Counted from the first letter of the stretch, positions 37,405-46,943 are shown. The stretch is 61,851 nucleotides of DNA from Pseudomonadota bacterium (GCA_023456105.1 JAEYAO010000008.1:1-61851), one strand, 5' to 3'. Made by a program: numbers and translations. Notes: generated from the letters alone by a model not told the origin.

Positions 37405-38298
37405 CTATGCCGCAGGCGCGGGCGCGCTCGGACGCGGTGCAGAGGGCGTGTCGGCGGGCAGCAGCACATCGACCTCGGCCTTGCCGCGCAGTTGTTCCAG
37501 GAGCTGGCGCACGCCTTCATAGGTCAGGTAGCGGACGATCTGGGGCCGCGCCTGCTCCAGCGTCGGCGGCGTCTCCCGCCGGCGATCCTCGACCCGCAGC
37601 ACGGCCCAGCCGCCCTCGGTCTGGAAAGGCCCCACGACCGAGCCGGCCGGCCGGTCGCGCAATGCGTCTGCGTAGGTCTGGGGCATCACATCCAGCGTGG
37701 AGTAGCCCAGGTCGCCGCCGGAGAACCGCGTCGCCTCGTCGATAGAGCGCTCGCCCGCCACCGCCTCGAACGCCGCGCCCTGGCCCAGGATACCCAGCAC
37801 CGCGTCGGCTTCCGGCCGGGTGCGCGACAGGATCAGCCGCACCCGCACCTCTTCGGACGTCTTCGCCAGTCTCAGCTGCTCGTTGTACAGCGTCTCGACC
37901 GCCTTCTCGGACACGGCGCCGTTCACCACCGTCTCCACCAGCATGTCGCCCAGGATGCGCTCGCGCGTGGCCTCTAGCCGGCGCTGGGCCAGGGGAGAGT
38001 CGTCCAGCTTGCGGCGCTCGGCCTCGCGGGCCAGCAGCTTCTGGTCGATGACCTCGTCCAGCACGCGCCGGAACAGGTCGGAGGTGACGTCCAGCGTCTC
38101 GCCCTCGCCGACCAGCCCTTGAGCCACCGCCTCGCGCTTGACGTCGGAGGCCCAGAGGGTCTGGCCCTGCACCTCGGCCACGGCGCGATCGTTCGGCTCA
38201 GGCGCGCGGTCGTCGCCGTCGCGCCCGCAGCCCGAGGCCGTCAGGCCGACCGCCAGCAGGATCGCGACCAGACCGGGAGTCCGCCGGATGGGGCTCAT
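37405..38298 (-). CDS. Parvulin-type peptidyl-prolyl isomerase lipoprotein
   Basis: This 297-residue predicted lipoprotein (lipobox LTASGC, Cys 24) has a SurA/PrsA-like N-terminal helical region and a central parvulin domain with GGDLGYSTLDVMPQTYADALRD. A Pro/Ala-rich tail follows. It would help fold exported proteins at the membrane. It is divergent from secA, and this pairing with the export motor fits an export-folding role. It lies 17 bp upstream of argJ on the same strand. Confidence 0.85.
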   Translation of the reverse strand: MSPIRRTPGLVAILLAVGLTASGCGRDGDDRAPEPNDRAVAEVQGQTLWASDVKREAVAQGLVGEGETLDVTSDLFRRVLDEVIDQKLLAREAERRKLDDSPLAQRRLEATRERILGDMLVETVVNGAVSEKAVETLYNEQLRLAKTSEEVRVRLILSRTRPEADAVLGILGQGAAFEAVAGERSIDEATRFSGGDLGYSTLDVMPQTYADALRDRPAGSVVGPFQTEGGWAVLRVEDRRRETPPTLEQARPQIVRYLTYEGVRQLLEQLRGKAEVDVLLPADTPSAPRPSAPAPAA

Positions 38299-38339
38299 GG
38301 GGCGCGCTCCGTCGTGAAGGGGCGTGAAAACCCCTTGCG

Positions 38340-38368
38340 TTGACAGGGGTAGAGGCGGTGCTTAAGTC
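38340..38368 (+). promoter_or_regulatory. Candidate secA promoter
   Basis: TTGACA at 38340-38345 is followed about 16 bp later by TTAAGT. This would give a 5' leader of about 170 bases before the secA ATG. The leader is GC-rich with possible hairpins; no known element was recognised. By eye only. Confidence 0.35.
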
Positions 38369-38545
38369 CCGCCTGCGCCCAAGTCGAGGGGTTTTGATCG
38401 TCCGCGCGGCCCTTCGCGTGCGCCCGTTTCGCGGCGACGGGGCCGCCGCCGGTCCGACCGCCGGCCGACCCGCATCACCGCCGCCCCACTCGGGATTTCA
38501 GAGCCGCTCAAGCTCCAAAACGCCTGACCGCCTACCGGATCCAAC

Positions 38546-41395
38546 ATGCTCGGCTTCGCCAAGAAACTCTTCGGCTCTTCCAACGACCGCAAGGTCAAGG
38601 CTTTCCAGGATCAGGCCCAGCGCATCAATGTGCTGGAGCCCAAGTTCGCCGCCCTGTCCGACGACGAGCTGCGGATGATGACGGACGCCTTCAAGGACCG
38701 GCTGGAGCGCGGCGAAAGCCTGGACAAGATCCTGCCGGAAGCCTTCGCCGTGGTGCGCGAGGCCTCCAAGCGGGTGCTGGGCCAGCGTCAGTACGACGTT
38801 CAGCTGGCCGGCGGCATGATCCTGCACGAAGGCGGCATCGCCGAGATGCGGACCGGCGAGGGCAAGACGCTGGTGGCCGTGGCGCCGGTGTATCTGAACG
38901 CGCTGGCGGGCAAGGGCGTGCACGTGATCACCGTGAACGACTATCTGGCGCGACGCGACGCCGAGACCATGGGCCGCGTCTATCGCTTCCTGGGCCTCGA
39001 AGTCGGCGTGATCGTCAACGGTCTGAGCCAGGGCCAGCGTCAGGCCGCCTACGCCGCCGACGTCACCTATGGCACCAACAACGAATTCGGCTTCGACTAT
39101 CTGCGCGACAACCTGGTCTATGACCGGCGCGAGATGGTGCAGCGCCCACACAACTTCGCCATCGTCGACGAAGTGGACTCCATCCTGATCGATGAGGCGC
39201 GCACGCCCCTGATCATCTCGGGACCGACTGAGGACCGCTCGGACCTGTACAAGATCCTGGACGGCCTGATCAAAGAGCTGATCACCGACAAGTCGACCTA
39301 CGAGCTGGACGAAAAGCAGAAGCAGGTCCTGCTGACCGAAGAAGGGTCGGAGCGGATCGAGCAGGCATTGGAAGCCGGCGGCCACTTCGCCGAGGACACC
39401 ACGGGTCTCTACGACGCCGCCAACATCAGCCTGGTGCACCACACCAACCAGGCCCTGCGCGCCAACACCCTGTACCAGCGCGACAAGGACTACATCATCA
39501 AGGGCGAAGAGATCGTCCTGATCGACGAGTTCACCGGCCGCATGATGGTCGGCCGCCGCCTGTCCGAAGGCCTGCACCAGGCCATCGAGGCCAAGGAAGG
39601 CGTCAAGATCCAGCCCGAGAACCAGACGCTGGCCTCGGTCACCATCCAGAACTACTTCCGCCTGTACGAGAAGCTGTCGGGCATGACCGGCACCGCCGCG
39701 ACCGAGGCGCAGGAGTTCGGCGACATCTACAAGATGGACGTGCTGGAGGTCCCGACCAACCGGCCGATCCAGCGCAAGGACCACGACGACGAGGTCTATC
39801 GCACTCACGCCGAGAAGAACCAGGCGATCGCGCGCCAGATCGCCGAATGCCATCTGGCCGGTCAGCCGATCCTGGTCGGCACCGTGTCGATCGAACGGTC
39901 GGAGCAGCTGTCCGACCTCTTGAGCCGCTACGAGTACAAGGTCGAGACCGCGCGCACGCTGAAGGCCGAATACGCCGGAAAGGCCAAGGAGGCGGAAAAG
40001 GTCGGCGACGCCGCCTATGACATCACCTACGAGACCAGGCTGAGCGGCATTCCGCACAACGTCCTGAACGCGCGTCAGCACGAGCAGGAAGCCTATATCG
40101 TGGCGGATGCGGGCCTGCCGGGCGCGGTCACCATCGCCACCAACATGGCCGGACGCGGCACCGACATCCAGCTGGGCGGCAACCTCGAGATGAGGATGCA
40201 GAAGTGGATGCTGGAACAGCGCAACATGGCGCTGGAGGTCACGCCCGAGGCGGAAGCCGCCAAGGAAGCCGAGTTCAAGGCGGACATCGCCGTACAGAAG
40301 CAGAAGGCGCTCGCCGCCGGCGGCCTGTTCGTGCTCGGCACCGAACGCCACGAAAGCCGACGCATCGACAACCAGCTGCGCGGGCGCACCGGACGTCAGG
40401 GCGATCCGGGCGTGTCCAAGTTCTACCTGTCTTGCGAGGACGATCTGCTGCGCATCTTCGCCGGCGACCGGCTCGATTCGATCATGAAGACCTTTGGCGT
40501 GGCCGAGGGCGAGGCGATCACCCACCCCTGGCTGAACCGCGCCATTGAGACAGCGCAGAAGCGCGTCGAGCAGCGCAACTATGACATCCGCAAGAACCTG
40601 CTGAAGTACGACGACGTCGTGAACGACCAGCGCAAGGCGGTGTTCGAGCAGCGTCAGGAGTTCATGGACTCCGAGGACCTGTCTGAACTGGTCGGCGACT
40701 TCCGCCGCGAGGTGGTGACGGATCTGGTCGAGCGCTACATGCCGCCCAAGGCCTATGCCGAGCAGTGGGACATCGACGGCCTGGACGAAAAGGTCCGCTC
40801 GACGCTGGGACTGGAGCTGCCGCTGCGTGACTGGGCGGCCGAAGAGGGCGTGTCCAACGAGGAGATCGAGGAGCGGCTGCAAGACGCCGCCGCCGCGCGT
40901 GCGGCCGAGCGGCTGGAGCTGATCGGAGCCGATCAGACGCGGGGGCTCGAAAAGCAGTTCATGCTGCAGATGATCGACATGCAGTGGCGCGAGCACCTGG
41001 TCCACCTGGACCACCTGCGCGGCGTCATCGGCCTGCGCGGCTACGGCCAGCGCGATCCGCTGAACGAGTACAAGACCGAAGCCTTCACCCTGTTCGAGAA
41101 CCTGCTGAACGAGCTGCGCCACAATGTGACGCGCTGGCTGATGACGGTGGAGTTCCGTTTCCAGCCGCCGCCCGAACTACCCGAGTTCCAGGAGATCCAC
41201 CTGAACCCCGGCACCGGCGAGAACGAGATGGCGAATACGGCCGCGCAGAACCCGGAAGGCCAGCTGATCGGCGACGACCGCGCTCGCCTGCCGGTCGAGG
41301 CGCTTCCCGTCGGCTGGGAGATGACCGGCCGCAACGCCGCCTGCCCCTGCGGCTCGGGCCGCAAGTTCAAGCATTGCCACGGGGCGTTGGTCTAG
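38546..41395 (+). CDS. secA: Preprotein translocase ATPase SecA
   Basis: This is the motor that pushes unfolded precursors through SecYEG. The 949-residue protein has Walker A in MRTGEGKTLVA (about 107-117), the DEAD-like DEVDSILIDEARTPLIISG, the second nucleotide-binding domain with ATNMAGRGTDI and QLRGRTGRQGDPG, and the helical scaffold. The C-terminal zinc finger CPCGSGRKFKHCHG binds SecB and lipid. Length is normal and all motifs are intact. The start is ATG 38546. It is divergent from the peptidyl-prolyl isomerase. Confidence 0.98.
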   Translation: MLGFAKKLFGSSNDRKVKAFQDQAQRINVLEPKFAALSDDELRMMTDAFKDRLERGESLDKILPEAFAVVREASKRVLGQRQYDVQLAGGMILHEGGIAEMRTGEGKTLVAVAPVYLNALAGKGVHVITVNDYLARRDAETMGRVYRFLGLEVGVIVNGLSQGQRQAAYAADVTYGTNNEFGFDYLRDNLVYDRREMVQRPHNFAIVDEVDSILIDEARTPLIISGPTEDRSDLYKILDGLIKELITDKSTYELDEKQKQVLLTEEGSERIEQALEAGGHFAEDTTGLYDAANISLVHHTNQALRANTLYQRDKDYIIKGEEIVLIDEFTGRMMVGRRLSEGLHQAIEAKEGVKIQPENQTLASVTIQNYFRLYEKLSGMTGTAATEAQEFGDIYKMDVLEVPTNRPIQRKDHDDEVYRTHAEKNQAIARQIAECHLAGQPILVGTVSIERSEQLSDLLSRYEYKVETARTLKAEYAGKAKEAEKVGDAAYDITYETRLSGIPHNVLNARQHEQEAYIVADAGLPGAVTIATNMAGRGTDIQLGGNLEMRMQKWMLEQRNMALEVTPEAEAAKEAEFKADIAVQKQKALAAGGLFVLGTERHESRRIDNQLRGRTGRQGDPGVSKFYLSCEDDLLRIFAGDRLDSIMKTFGVAEGEAITHPWLNRAIETAQKRVEQRNYDIRKNLLKYDDVVNDQRKAVFEQRQEFMDSEDLSELVGDFRREVVTDLVERYMPPKAYAEQWDIDGLDEKVRSTLGLELPLRDWAAEEGVSNEEIEERLQDAAAARAAERLELIGADQTRGLEKQFMLQMIDMQWREHLVHLDHLRGVIGLRGYGQRDPLNEYKTEAFTLFENLLNELRHNVTRWLMTVEFRFQPPPELPEFQEIHLNPGTGENEMANTAAQNPEGQLIGDDRARLPVEALPVGWEMTGRNAACPCGSGRKFKHCHGALV

Positions 41396-41421
41396 GCGCA
41401 GACTTAACTGATGGGACCTGG

Positions 41422-41453
41422 AGGCGGATCGCAATGTGGTCCGCCTCTTGTCT
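41422..41453 (+). terminator. Possible weak terminator after secA
   Basis: A seven-base stem (AGGCGGA at 41422-41428 with TCCGCCT at 41440-41446) is followed by CTTGTCTT, 27 bp after the secA stop. The T-run is poor. Confidence 0.4.
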
Positions 41454-41487
41454 TGGGTGCACGGCGGCAAGCGCCTAATGTGCCTGC

Positions 41488-42648
41488 ATGAGCCACAAAG
41501 CCCTGTTCTCCCGCGCCCTATCGCTTGCGCCCGAGCGCCTGCACTTCGCCGCGCACAGCCACCACCTGTGGCCGGACGCCAGCTTCGAGGCGCAGACGCA
41601 GGCGTGGATCGACGCCAACGCTCATGCGGACCGCAAGTGGGATCTGGTGTTCGGACAAGTCATCCCTGAGGCGCAGGCGCATGTCGGGCGCGAGCTGAAC
41701 CTGCCGTCGCCCGACAGCGTGGTGTTCTCGTCCAACACGCACGACTTCCTGCTGAGGATTTTCTCGGGGTTCGAGCGGCGGCCGGTCCGCATCCTGTCCA
41801 CCGACGGCGAGTTCCACTCGTTCCGGCGCCAGGCCGATCGCTGGGTCGAAACGGGCGAGGCGCTGGTCACGCGCGTCCCGCTGGAGCCGTTCAGCAGCTT
41901 CGGCGAGCGCTTCCTTCAGGCTGCCGAACAGGGCGGCCACGACTGGATCGTGGTCAGCCATGTCTTTTTCCGCACCGGTCAGGTGTTCGACCGCTTCGAG
42001 GCTCTGGCCGAACTGGCGCGGCCCGAGGGACCTTGGGTGCTGATCGACGGCTATCACGGCTTCATGGCCACGCCGACCGACCTGTCGCGCGTGGCGGACC
42101 GCGTCTTCTACATGGCCGGCGGCTACAAATACGCCATGGCGGGCGAGGGTGCGTGCTTCCTGCATTCGCCAGACGGCTTCTGCCCGCGCCCGGCGATCAC
42201 CGGCTGGTTCGCGGAGTTCGGCGATCTTTCGGGGCCGCCGGGCGGGGTTCAGTACCGCAGCGACGGCGGGCGGTTCTGGGGAGCGACCTTCGACTGTTCG
42301 GCGCTCTATCGCTTCAACGCGGCGCGCCGAATGCTGGCGGACACTGGGCTTGACACGGCTGCGGTGGCGGATCACGCCCGCACGCTGATGCAGCTGTTCC
42401 AGGATGCGGTGGAGGACGGCCGCGCCGGCCCCCTGTCTCAGGCGGTCCTGCTCAATCCGCTGGCGGGCGACGGCGCCCGTGCGCGCTTTCTGGCGCTGCG
42501 CCACCCGGAGGCGGCGCGCTGGCGCGAACAGCTGCTCGCCGGCGACATCGTCACAGACGTGCGCGACGACGTGATCCGCTTCGGATTTGGCCTTTATCAG
42601 AATACGGAGGATGTCGAGCACCTGATCGCGGCCTGCGCTCGGCTCTAG
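41488..42648 (+). CDS. Class V aminotransferase-fold PLP enzyme, kynureninase-like
   Basis: This 386-residue PLP enzyme of the class V aminotransferase fold has the cofactor lysine in MAGGYKYAMAGEGACF and an upstream PLP-binding aspartate in VLIDGYHGF. The N-terminal HFAAHSHHLWPDASFEAQ resembles kynureninase and related lyases. No tryptophan-degradation genes are adjacent, so the reaction is not known. It follows secA on the same strand after 92 bp. Family confident, substrate unknown. Confidence 0.8.
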   Translation: MSHKALFSRALSLAPERLHFAAHSHHLWPDASFEAQTQAWIDANAHADRKWDLVFGQVIPEAQAHVGRELNLPSPDSVVFSSNTHDFLLRIFSGFERRPVRILSTDGEFHSFRRQADRWVETGEALVTRVPLEPFSSFGERFLQAAEQGGHDWIVVSHVFFRTGQVFDRFEALAELARPEGPWVLIDGYHGFMATPTDLSRVADRVFYMAGGYKYAMAGEGACFLHSPDGFCPRPAITGWFAEFGDLSGPPGGVQYRSDGGRFWGATFDCSALYRFNAARRMLADTGLDTAAVADHARTLMQLFQDAVEDGRAGPLSQAVLLNPLAGDGARARFLALRHPEAARWREQLLAGDIVTDVRDDVIRFGFGLYQNTEDVEHLIAACARL

Positions 42649-42652
42649 CCGG

Positions 42653-43618
42653 TCAGTAGAAGGTGGTGTCGTCGCCGCGCTTGGCCTCGGGCGGCTGACG
42701 CGATGGCGTCGACCGTTGCGGTCGGGGCGTGGCGGCGGGCGCCCGAGGCTGGACGTTCGGCGGCGCCTGGGGCGAGGTCTGAGGCGTCGTCCGGGTCGAT
42801 GTTCCGGGCGGGGACAGAGGCCGGGCCGGGGCGACGCCCGACGGCGATGGCGGCATGGCGGGCAGGCTCGGATAGGGCAGGCCGGGATCGGCGGGGGCCG
42901 CTCGCCCATTCTCCGGCGCCTCCTCGGACGAGGCTTCGGTCTCGACCGGCGGCGGCGCCGAGCGTCCCGAGGCGTCCAGGTCGTCGCGGACAAAGGCCCA
43001 GGACCGGTCGTCCGCGCAGGCGCAGGCCTTGAGGAACCCTTGGCGATCGCGCCACAGGATGATCGGATACTGTGTCTCCACCCCCGCGTCACGCAGCAGC
43101 GTCGTGAGGCGCTCCACAAAGACGCGGCCGGCGTCGACCACGGCCGCGCGCGCCAGGTTGCGGTCCGCGCTGGGCAGGCCCTCGGCGCGCCACTGACGGG
43201 CCGGCGTCGCGCTCCATTGCTCGTACAGCGACCAGTCGCGCGTCAGCCAAAGCTCGGCGACGGTCGCACGCTCGGCCGCTGTGGACTGAATCCGGCCGTC
43301 CTGGTCGGGGCGCGCGAAGGCGATAGCGCGCACATCGACGCCCGCCGCCCGCAGTTGCGGCGCCGCCTCGCGCTCGAAGCGGCGCGCGGCCGGGTTGTCG
43401 TGGTAGGCGACGACATAGAGCGGCGTGTCGCCCCCGCCTGGCGACACCCAGGACGCCTCGTCCAGCAGGCGTTGGATCTCGGCCGGGGCGCGGCTGATCG
43501 TCACGGGCTGGAAGCGGGAATAGAAGTTCCAGTAGGCCCAGTAGCCCGCCGCGACCAGCAGCGCCCCGACCACAAGAGCCATGATCGACCAGATCAGCAC
43601 GCGTCTCAGGGCGGTCAC
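42653..43618 (-). CDS. Membrane-anchored hypothetical protein with thioredoxin-like region
   Basis: This 321-residue protein has a GTG start, one N-terminal membrane helix (about 8-32), and an extracytoplasmic region that runs like a DsbG/DsbA thioredoxin fold (LYVVAYHDNPAARRFERE, then a helical stretch, then YPIILWRDRQGF). The place of the usual CxxC is taken by residues without cysteine; the only Cys pair is CAC at about 204-206. The last 100 residues are Pro/Ser/Ala-rich and probably disordered. The fold is inference; I do not recognise a named family. It lies downstream of obgE. Confidence 0.65.
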   Translation of the reverse strand: MTALRRVLIWSIMALVVGALLVAAGYWAYWNFYSRFQPVTISRAPAEIQRLLDEASWVSPGGGDTPLYVVAYHDNPAARRFEREAAPQLRAAGVDVRAIAFARPDQDGRIQSTAAERATVAELWLTRDWSLYEQWSATPARQWRAEGLPSADRNLARAAVVDAGRVFVERLTTLLRDAGVETQYPIILWRDRQGFLKACACADDRSWAFVRDDLDASGRSAPPPVETEASSEEAPENGRAAPADPGLPYPSLPAMPPSPSGVAPARPLSPPGTSTRTTPQTSPQAPPNVQPRAPAATPRPQRSTPSRQPPEAKRGDDTTFY

Positions 43619-43690
43619 CGGCGTCTCCTCAGCTTCACCGTTCCTAGCGTGAACGCAGCCGGCGGCAAACCGTTGTCCCGCAGGCGCGGA

Positions 43691-44740
43691 TCAGGGTGTC
43701 CAGCCGGTGGTCTGCGCGACCTCGGCGTCGGGGTCGGCGACTTCGCCGCGCGTCTTTCTGACCTCCGCCCAGGCCGCGCGCAGCAGCTCCGGCACGCCTT
43801 CGCCCGAGACGCCGGACACCAGCATGGGTCGGCGGCCCGCGACGGCCTCCAGCTCCGCAACCTTTTCCTCGCGCAGTTTAGGCGTCAGGGCGTCGATCTT
43901 GTTCAGCGCCAGGATCTCGGCCTTGTCGGCCAGCCCTTCGCCGTAGGCCTCCAGCTCGCCGCGGATAATGCGATAGGCCTCGGCCACGTCGTCCTGCGTG
44001 CCGTCGATCAGGTGGATCAGAGAGGCCGAACGCTCGACGTGACCCAGGAAACGGGTGCCGAGCCCCGCGCCTTCGGACGCGCCTTCGATCAGGCCGGGAA
44101 TGTCGGCGATGACGAAGCGTTCGGTCGGAGACAGGTCCACCATGCCGAGGTTGGGCGTCAGGGTGGTGAAGGGATAGTCGGCGACCTTGGGCCGGGCGGC
44201 GCTGGCGGCGGACAGAAAGGTCGACTTGCCCGCATTCGGCAGGCCCGCCAGGCCGATGTCGGCGATCAGCTTCAGCCGCAGCCAGATCCAGCGCTCCTGG
44301 CCGTCCTGTCCGGGATTGGCGTGGCGCGGAGCCTGATTGACAGGCCCCTTGAAGCGGACATTGCCCCAGCCGCCGTTGCCGCCCTTCAGCAGTAGTTCGG
44401 ACCGGCCGGCCACGTCCATGTCCAGCAGCACCGTCTCCTTGTCCTCGTCCAACACCTGTGTGCCGACCGGCACCTTCAGTACCACGTCCTCGCCCTTGGC
44501 GCCGTGCATCTGGCGGCCCTGGCCGTGGTTGCCGGTCTGGGCCTTGAAATGCTGCTGGTAGCGGTAGTCAATCAGGGTGTTCAGCCCCTCCACAGCCTCG
44601 ATCCAGACGTCGCCGCCCCGCCCCCCGTCGCCGCCGTCCGGGCCGCCGTTGGGAATGAACTTCTCGCGCCGGAACGACACGGAGCCCGCGCCGCCGGAGC
44701 CGGAGCGGATATAGATCTTGGCCTGATCAAGGAACTTCAT
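43691..44740 (-). CDS. obgE: Obg family GTPase
   Basis: This essential ribosome-associated GTPase is linked to 50S assembly and cell-cycle control. The 349-residue protein has the glycine-rich Obg fold (YIRSGSGGAGSVSFRREKF, 1-160), then the G domain with GLPNAGKSTFLSA (P-loop), ADIPGLIEGASEGAGLG (switch II) and LNKID. The variable C-terminal domain is short, as in other alphaproteobacteria. ATG 44740 is fixed by the conserved MKFLDQAKI start; the frame is open to 44824. Confidence 0.96.
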   Translation of the reverse strand: MKFLDQAKIYIRSGSGGAGSVSFRREKFIPNGGPDGGDGGRGGDVWIEAVEGLNTLIDYRYQQHFKAQTGNHGQGRQMHGAKGEDVVLKVPVGTQVLDEDKETVLLDMDVAGRSELLLKGGNGGWGNVRFKGPVNQAPRHANPGQDGQERWIWLRLKLIADIGLAGLPNAGKSTFLSAASAARPKVADYPFTTLTPNLGMVDLSPTERFVIADIPGLIEGASEGAGLGTRFLGHVERSASLIHLIDGTQDDVAEAYRIIRGELEAYGEGLADKAEILALNKIDALTPKLREEKVAELEAVAGRRPMLVSGVSGEGVPELLRAAWAEVRKTRGEVADPDAEVAQTTGWTP

Positions 44741-44841
44741 TGCCGGCTTATGCCGCAGATGCGCGGCTTTTTCGAGCCTGCGGCCGAACCCCGCGCGCGC
44801 AGGGGTGTTGAGTCGGCTCCCCACTCGAACAAGGACCGATC

Positions 44842-45213
44842 ATGGCTGTCTTCAACAAAGACATCATCAAGCTGACCACGGACAACAAGCACTTCCAGAA
44901 GGAAGTCTATTATGACGAGCAGTGCCAGATCGTGATGATGAGCATCGAGCCCGGCGACGACATCGGCGAAGAAACCCACGACGCCGACCAGACGACCTTT
45001 TTCGTGGCCGGCGAGGGCCAGGTCGTGGTCGACGGCTCGCGCTCCAAGGTGACGCCGAACCACATCGTGGTCATCCCCAAGGGCGCGGTGCACAACATCA
45101 TCAACAAGGGCGAGGAGCCGCTGAAGCTGTTCACCGTCTATTCGCCGCCGGCGGAGGAAGAAGGCGTGTCGCACAAGACCAAGGAAGAGGCGGAAGCCGC
45201 TGAAGAGAACTGA
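44842..45213 (+). CDS. Cupin domain protein
   Basis: This 123-residue single cupin barrel has motif 1 GDDIGEETHDADQTTFFVAGEG (a metal-ligand His and Glu set) and motif 2 PNHIVVIPKGAVHNII, followed by a charged Glu/Lys-rich tail. Such small cupins bind a metal and may act in sugar or stress metabolism; no specific reaction can be assigned. It has its own space between obgE and the dehydrogenase and ends in a terminator shared with the convergent gene. Confidence 0.85.
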   Translation: MAVFNKDIIKLTTDNKHFQKEVYYDEQCQIVMMSIEPGDDIGEETHDADQTTFFVAGEGQVVVDGSRSKVTPNHIVVIPKGAVHNIINKGEEPLKLFTVYSPPAEEEGVSHKTKEEAEAAEEN

Positions 45214-45239
45214 GGCTCAGCCTTAAAGGGTCAAGCGGA

Positions 45240-45268
45240 GGGGCGGGCGAAAGGGCCCGCCCCTTGCG
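45240..45268. terminator. Terminator between convergent cupin and dehydrogenase genes
   Basis: A nine-base stem (GGGGCGGGC at 45240-45248 with GCCCGCCCC at 45255-45263) has a six-base loop; the following TTGCGGTTT is a weak T-run. It could serve both directions. Confidence 0.6.
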
Positions 45269-45271
45269 GTT

Positions 45272-46726
45272 TCAGCCCAGCGCCAGGGTCACGGCCCTGA
45301 TGTTCACATACTCCTCGATCCCGTGCCGCGAGCCCTCGCGGCCGTAGCCGGACTGTTTGACGCCGCCGAAGGGCGCGACCGCCGTGGAGATGATGCCGGT
45401 GTTGATTCCGCACATCCCCGCCTCGATCCGGCGGCCCAGCCGCATGGCACGGTTCAGGTCGCGCGTGAACAGATAGGAGGCGAGGCCCAGGTCGCTGGCG
45501 TTGGCCTTGTCCAGAACCTCCTCCTCGCCGTCGAAGGCGAAGACGGGCACAACTGGGCCGAAGGTCTCTTCCTCGCGGAACAGGGCGTCGTCGCCGCCAA
45601 AGGTCACGGTGGGCTGGAAGAAGCGGCCGCCGCGTTCGTGCCGTGCGCCGCCCGTCAGCACCTCGCCGCCGTCCGCGACGATGCGGGCCAGATGCGCCTC
45701 GACCTTGTCCAGCGCCTTGTCCTCGATCAAGGGCCCGACCTTGACGCCGTCTTCGAAGCCGCCGCCGACCGAAAGCTTCGCCACCTCGGCCGCCAGACGC
45801 TCGGCGAAGTCGCGCGCGACCGAACGCTCAACATAGACGCGATTGGGGCAGACGCAGGTCTGGCCCGAGTTGCGGAACTTGCCCTTGATGGTCTCGGTGA
45901 CGGCAAGCTTCAGATCGGCGTCGGCGAAGACGATCAGGGGCGCCGCGCCGCCTAGCTCCATCGACACCCGCTTCAGCGTCGGCGCGCACTGTTCCGCCAG
46001 CTTGCGTCCCACAGGCGTCGAGCCGGTGAAGGACAGTTTGCGGATCAGGGGCGAGGCGGTCAGGACGCCGCCGATCGCACCCGCATCGCCAGTGACGACG
46101 CTGAGGACACCCGGCGGCAACCCGGCTTCGTAGGCAAGCTCCGCCAGGGCGATGGCGGTGAAGGGCGTCTGGCTGGCCGGCTTGACCACGGCGGTACAGC
46201 CGGCCGCAAAGGCCGGTCCCAGCTTGCGCGTCAGCATGGCGGCCGGAAAATTCCAGGGCGTGATCAGGGCGCAAGGGCCGACCGCCTCCCGGAAGGTCAG
46301 GATCAGGTGGCCCAGCGGGCTGTCGTGCGTCTCTCCCGTGAGGCGCTCGGCCTCGCCCGCGAACCACTTGATGAAGCCGTTGGCGTAGGCGACCTCCCCC
46401 TTGGCCTCCTCGAACGGCTTGCCGTTCTCCATCGACATCAGGGCGGCCAGGCCGTCCGCGTGGTCGTCGATCAGCCCGGCCCAGTCGCGCAGGAAGCGGC
46501 CGCGCGCATGCGGATCGTCCTGCGACCAGGCGGGAAACGCCTCATCGGCCGCCCGGATGGCCTGCTCCGTCTCCGAGGCGCCGAGTTTGGGAACATGGCC
46601 GATGATCTCGCCGGTCGCCGGATCGTCGACGGCGATGACCTCGCTTGAGCCACGCGACGGCTCGCCGCCGATCAGGGCGTGTTCGCGCAGCAGGGCGAGG
46701 CCGGCCTGGCGTGGATCAAGGGTCAT
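45272..46726 (-). CDS. gabD: NAD(P)-dependent succinate-semialdehyde dehydrogenase
   Basis: This 484-residue aldehyde dehydrogenase oxidises succinate semialdehyde to succinate, which feeds the TCA cycle from GABA or 4-hydroxybutyrate. Visible features are TPWNFPAAMLTRKLGPAFAAG, VVKPASQTP (cofactor), MELGG with the general-base Glu, and FRNSGQTCVCPNR with the catalytic Cys. The GabD group fits best; close aldehyde dehydrogenases could be confused. ATG 46726 gives a normal start, with the frame open to 46747. No gabT transaminase gene is nearby. Confidence 0.88.
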   Translation of the reverse strand: MTLDPRQAGLALLREHALIGGEPSRGSSEVIAVDDPATGEIIGHVPKLGASETEQAIRAADEAFPAWSQDDPHARGRFLRDWAGLIDDHADGLAALMSMENGKPFEEAKGEVAYANGFIKWFAGEAERLTGETHDSPLGHLILTFREAVGPCALITPWNFPAAMLTRKLGPAFAAGCTAVVKPASQTPFTAIALAELAYEAGLPPGVLSVVTGDAGAIGGVLTASPLIRKLSFTGSTPVGRKLAEQCAPTLKRVSMELGGAAPLIVFADADLKLAVTETIKGKFRNSGQTCVCPNRVYVERSVARDFAERLAAEVAKLSVGGGFEDGVKVGPLIEDKALDKVEAHLARIVADGGEVLTGGARHERGGRFFQPTVTFGGDDALFREEETFGPVVPVFAFDGEEEVLDKANASDLGLASYLFTRDLNRAMRLGRRIEAGMCGINTGIISTAVAPFGGVKQSGYGREGSRHGIEEYVNIRAVTLALG

Positions 46727-46745
46727 GGCGTCGGCTCCACAAAGC

Positions 46746-46770
46746 AAAAAGGCTCGCCGCAGGGCGAGCC
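46746..46770 (-). terminator. Rho-independent terminator of the entericidin-like gene
   Basis: On the minus strand an eight-base stem (GGCTCGCC/GGCGAGCC, 46751-46770) with a four-base loop is followed by TTTTT (46750-46746), 36 bp after the entericidin stop. Confidence 0.85.
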
Positions 46771-46805
46771 TCTTCGTTGTCGTCGATGATGATGGCGGGC
46801 AGGCC

Positions 46806-46943
46806 TCAGCAGGTCTGGCCCTGAGCGCATTCCGTGACGGCCTTGCCCGCCGCTTGGGTGTCGCGGCCCACGCCGGAAATGGTGTTGCAGGCCGCGGTGG
46901 TCAGGGCGGCGGCGGCGGCGACGAAAACAAACAGCTTGCGCAT
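46806..46943 (-). CDS. Entericidin A/B-like small lipoprotein
   Basis: This 45-residue lipoprotein reads MRKLFVFVAAAAALTTAAC, with a lipobox Cys at 19, then NTISGVGRDTQAAGKAV and a C-terminal Cys pair. This is the EcnA/EcnB layout (signal, lipid Cys, NT-GxGxD core). Entericidins are envelope lipoproteins often induced under stress. An exact EcfG-type promoter lies about 50 bp upstream, inside the end of phyK, and a strong terminator follows, so it is likely a direct member of the general stress regulon. Confidence 0.88.
   Translation of the reverse strand: MRKLFVFVAAAAALTTAACNTISGVGRDTQAAGKAVTECAQGQTC

Noticed and set aside
38498..41122. 874-codon minus-strand open frame antisense to secA
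   Set aside because: Covers an intact secA with all motifs; the antisense product has no recognisable features.
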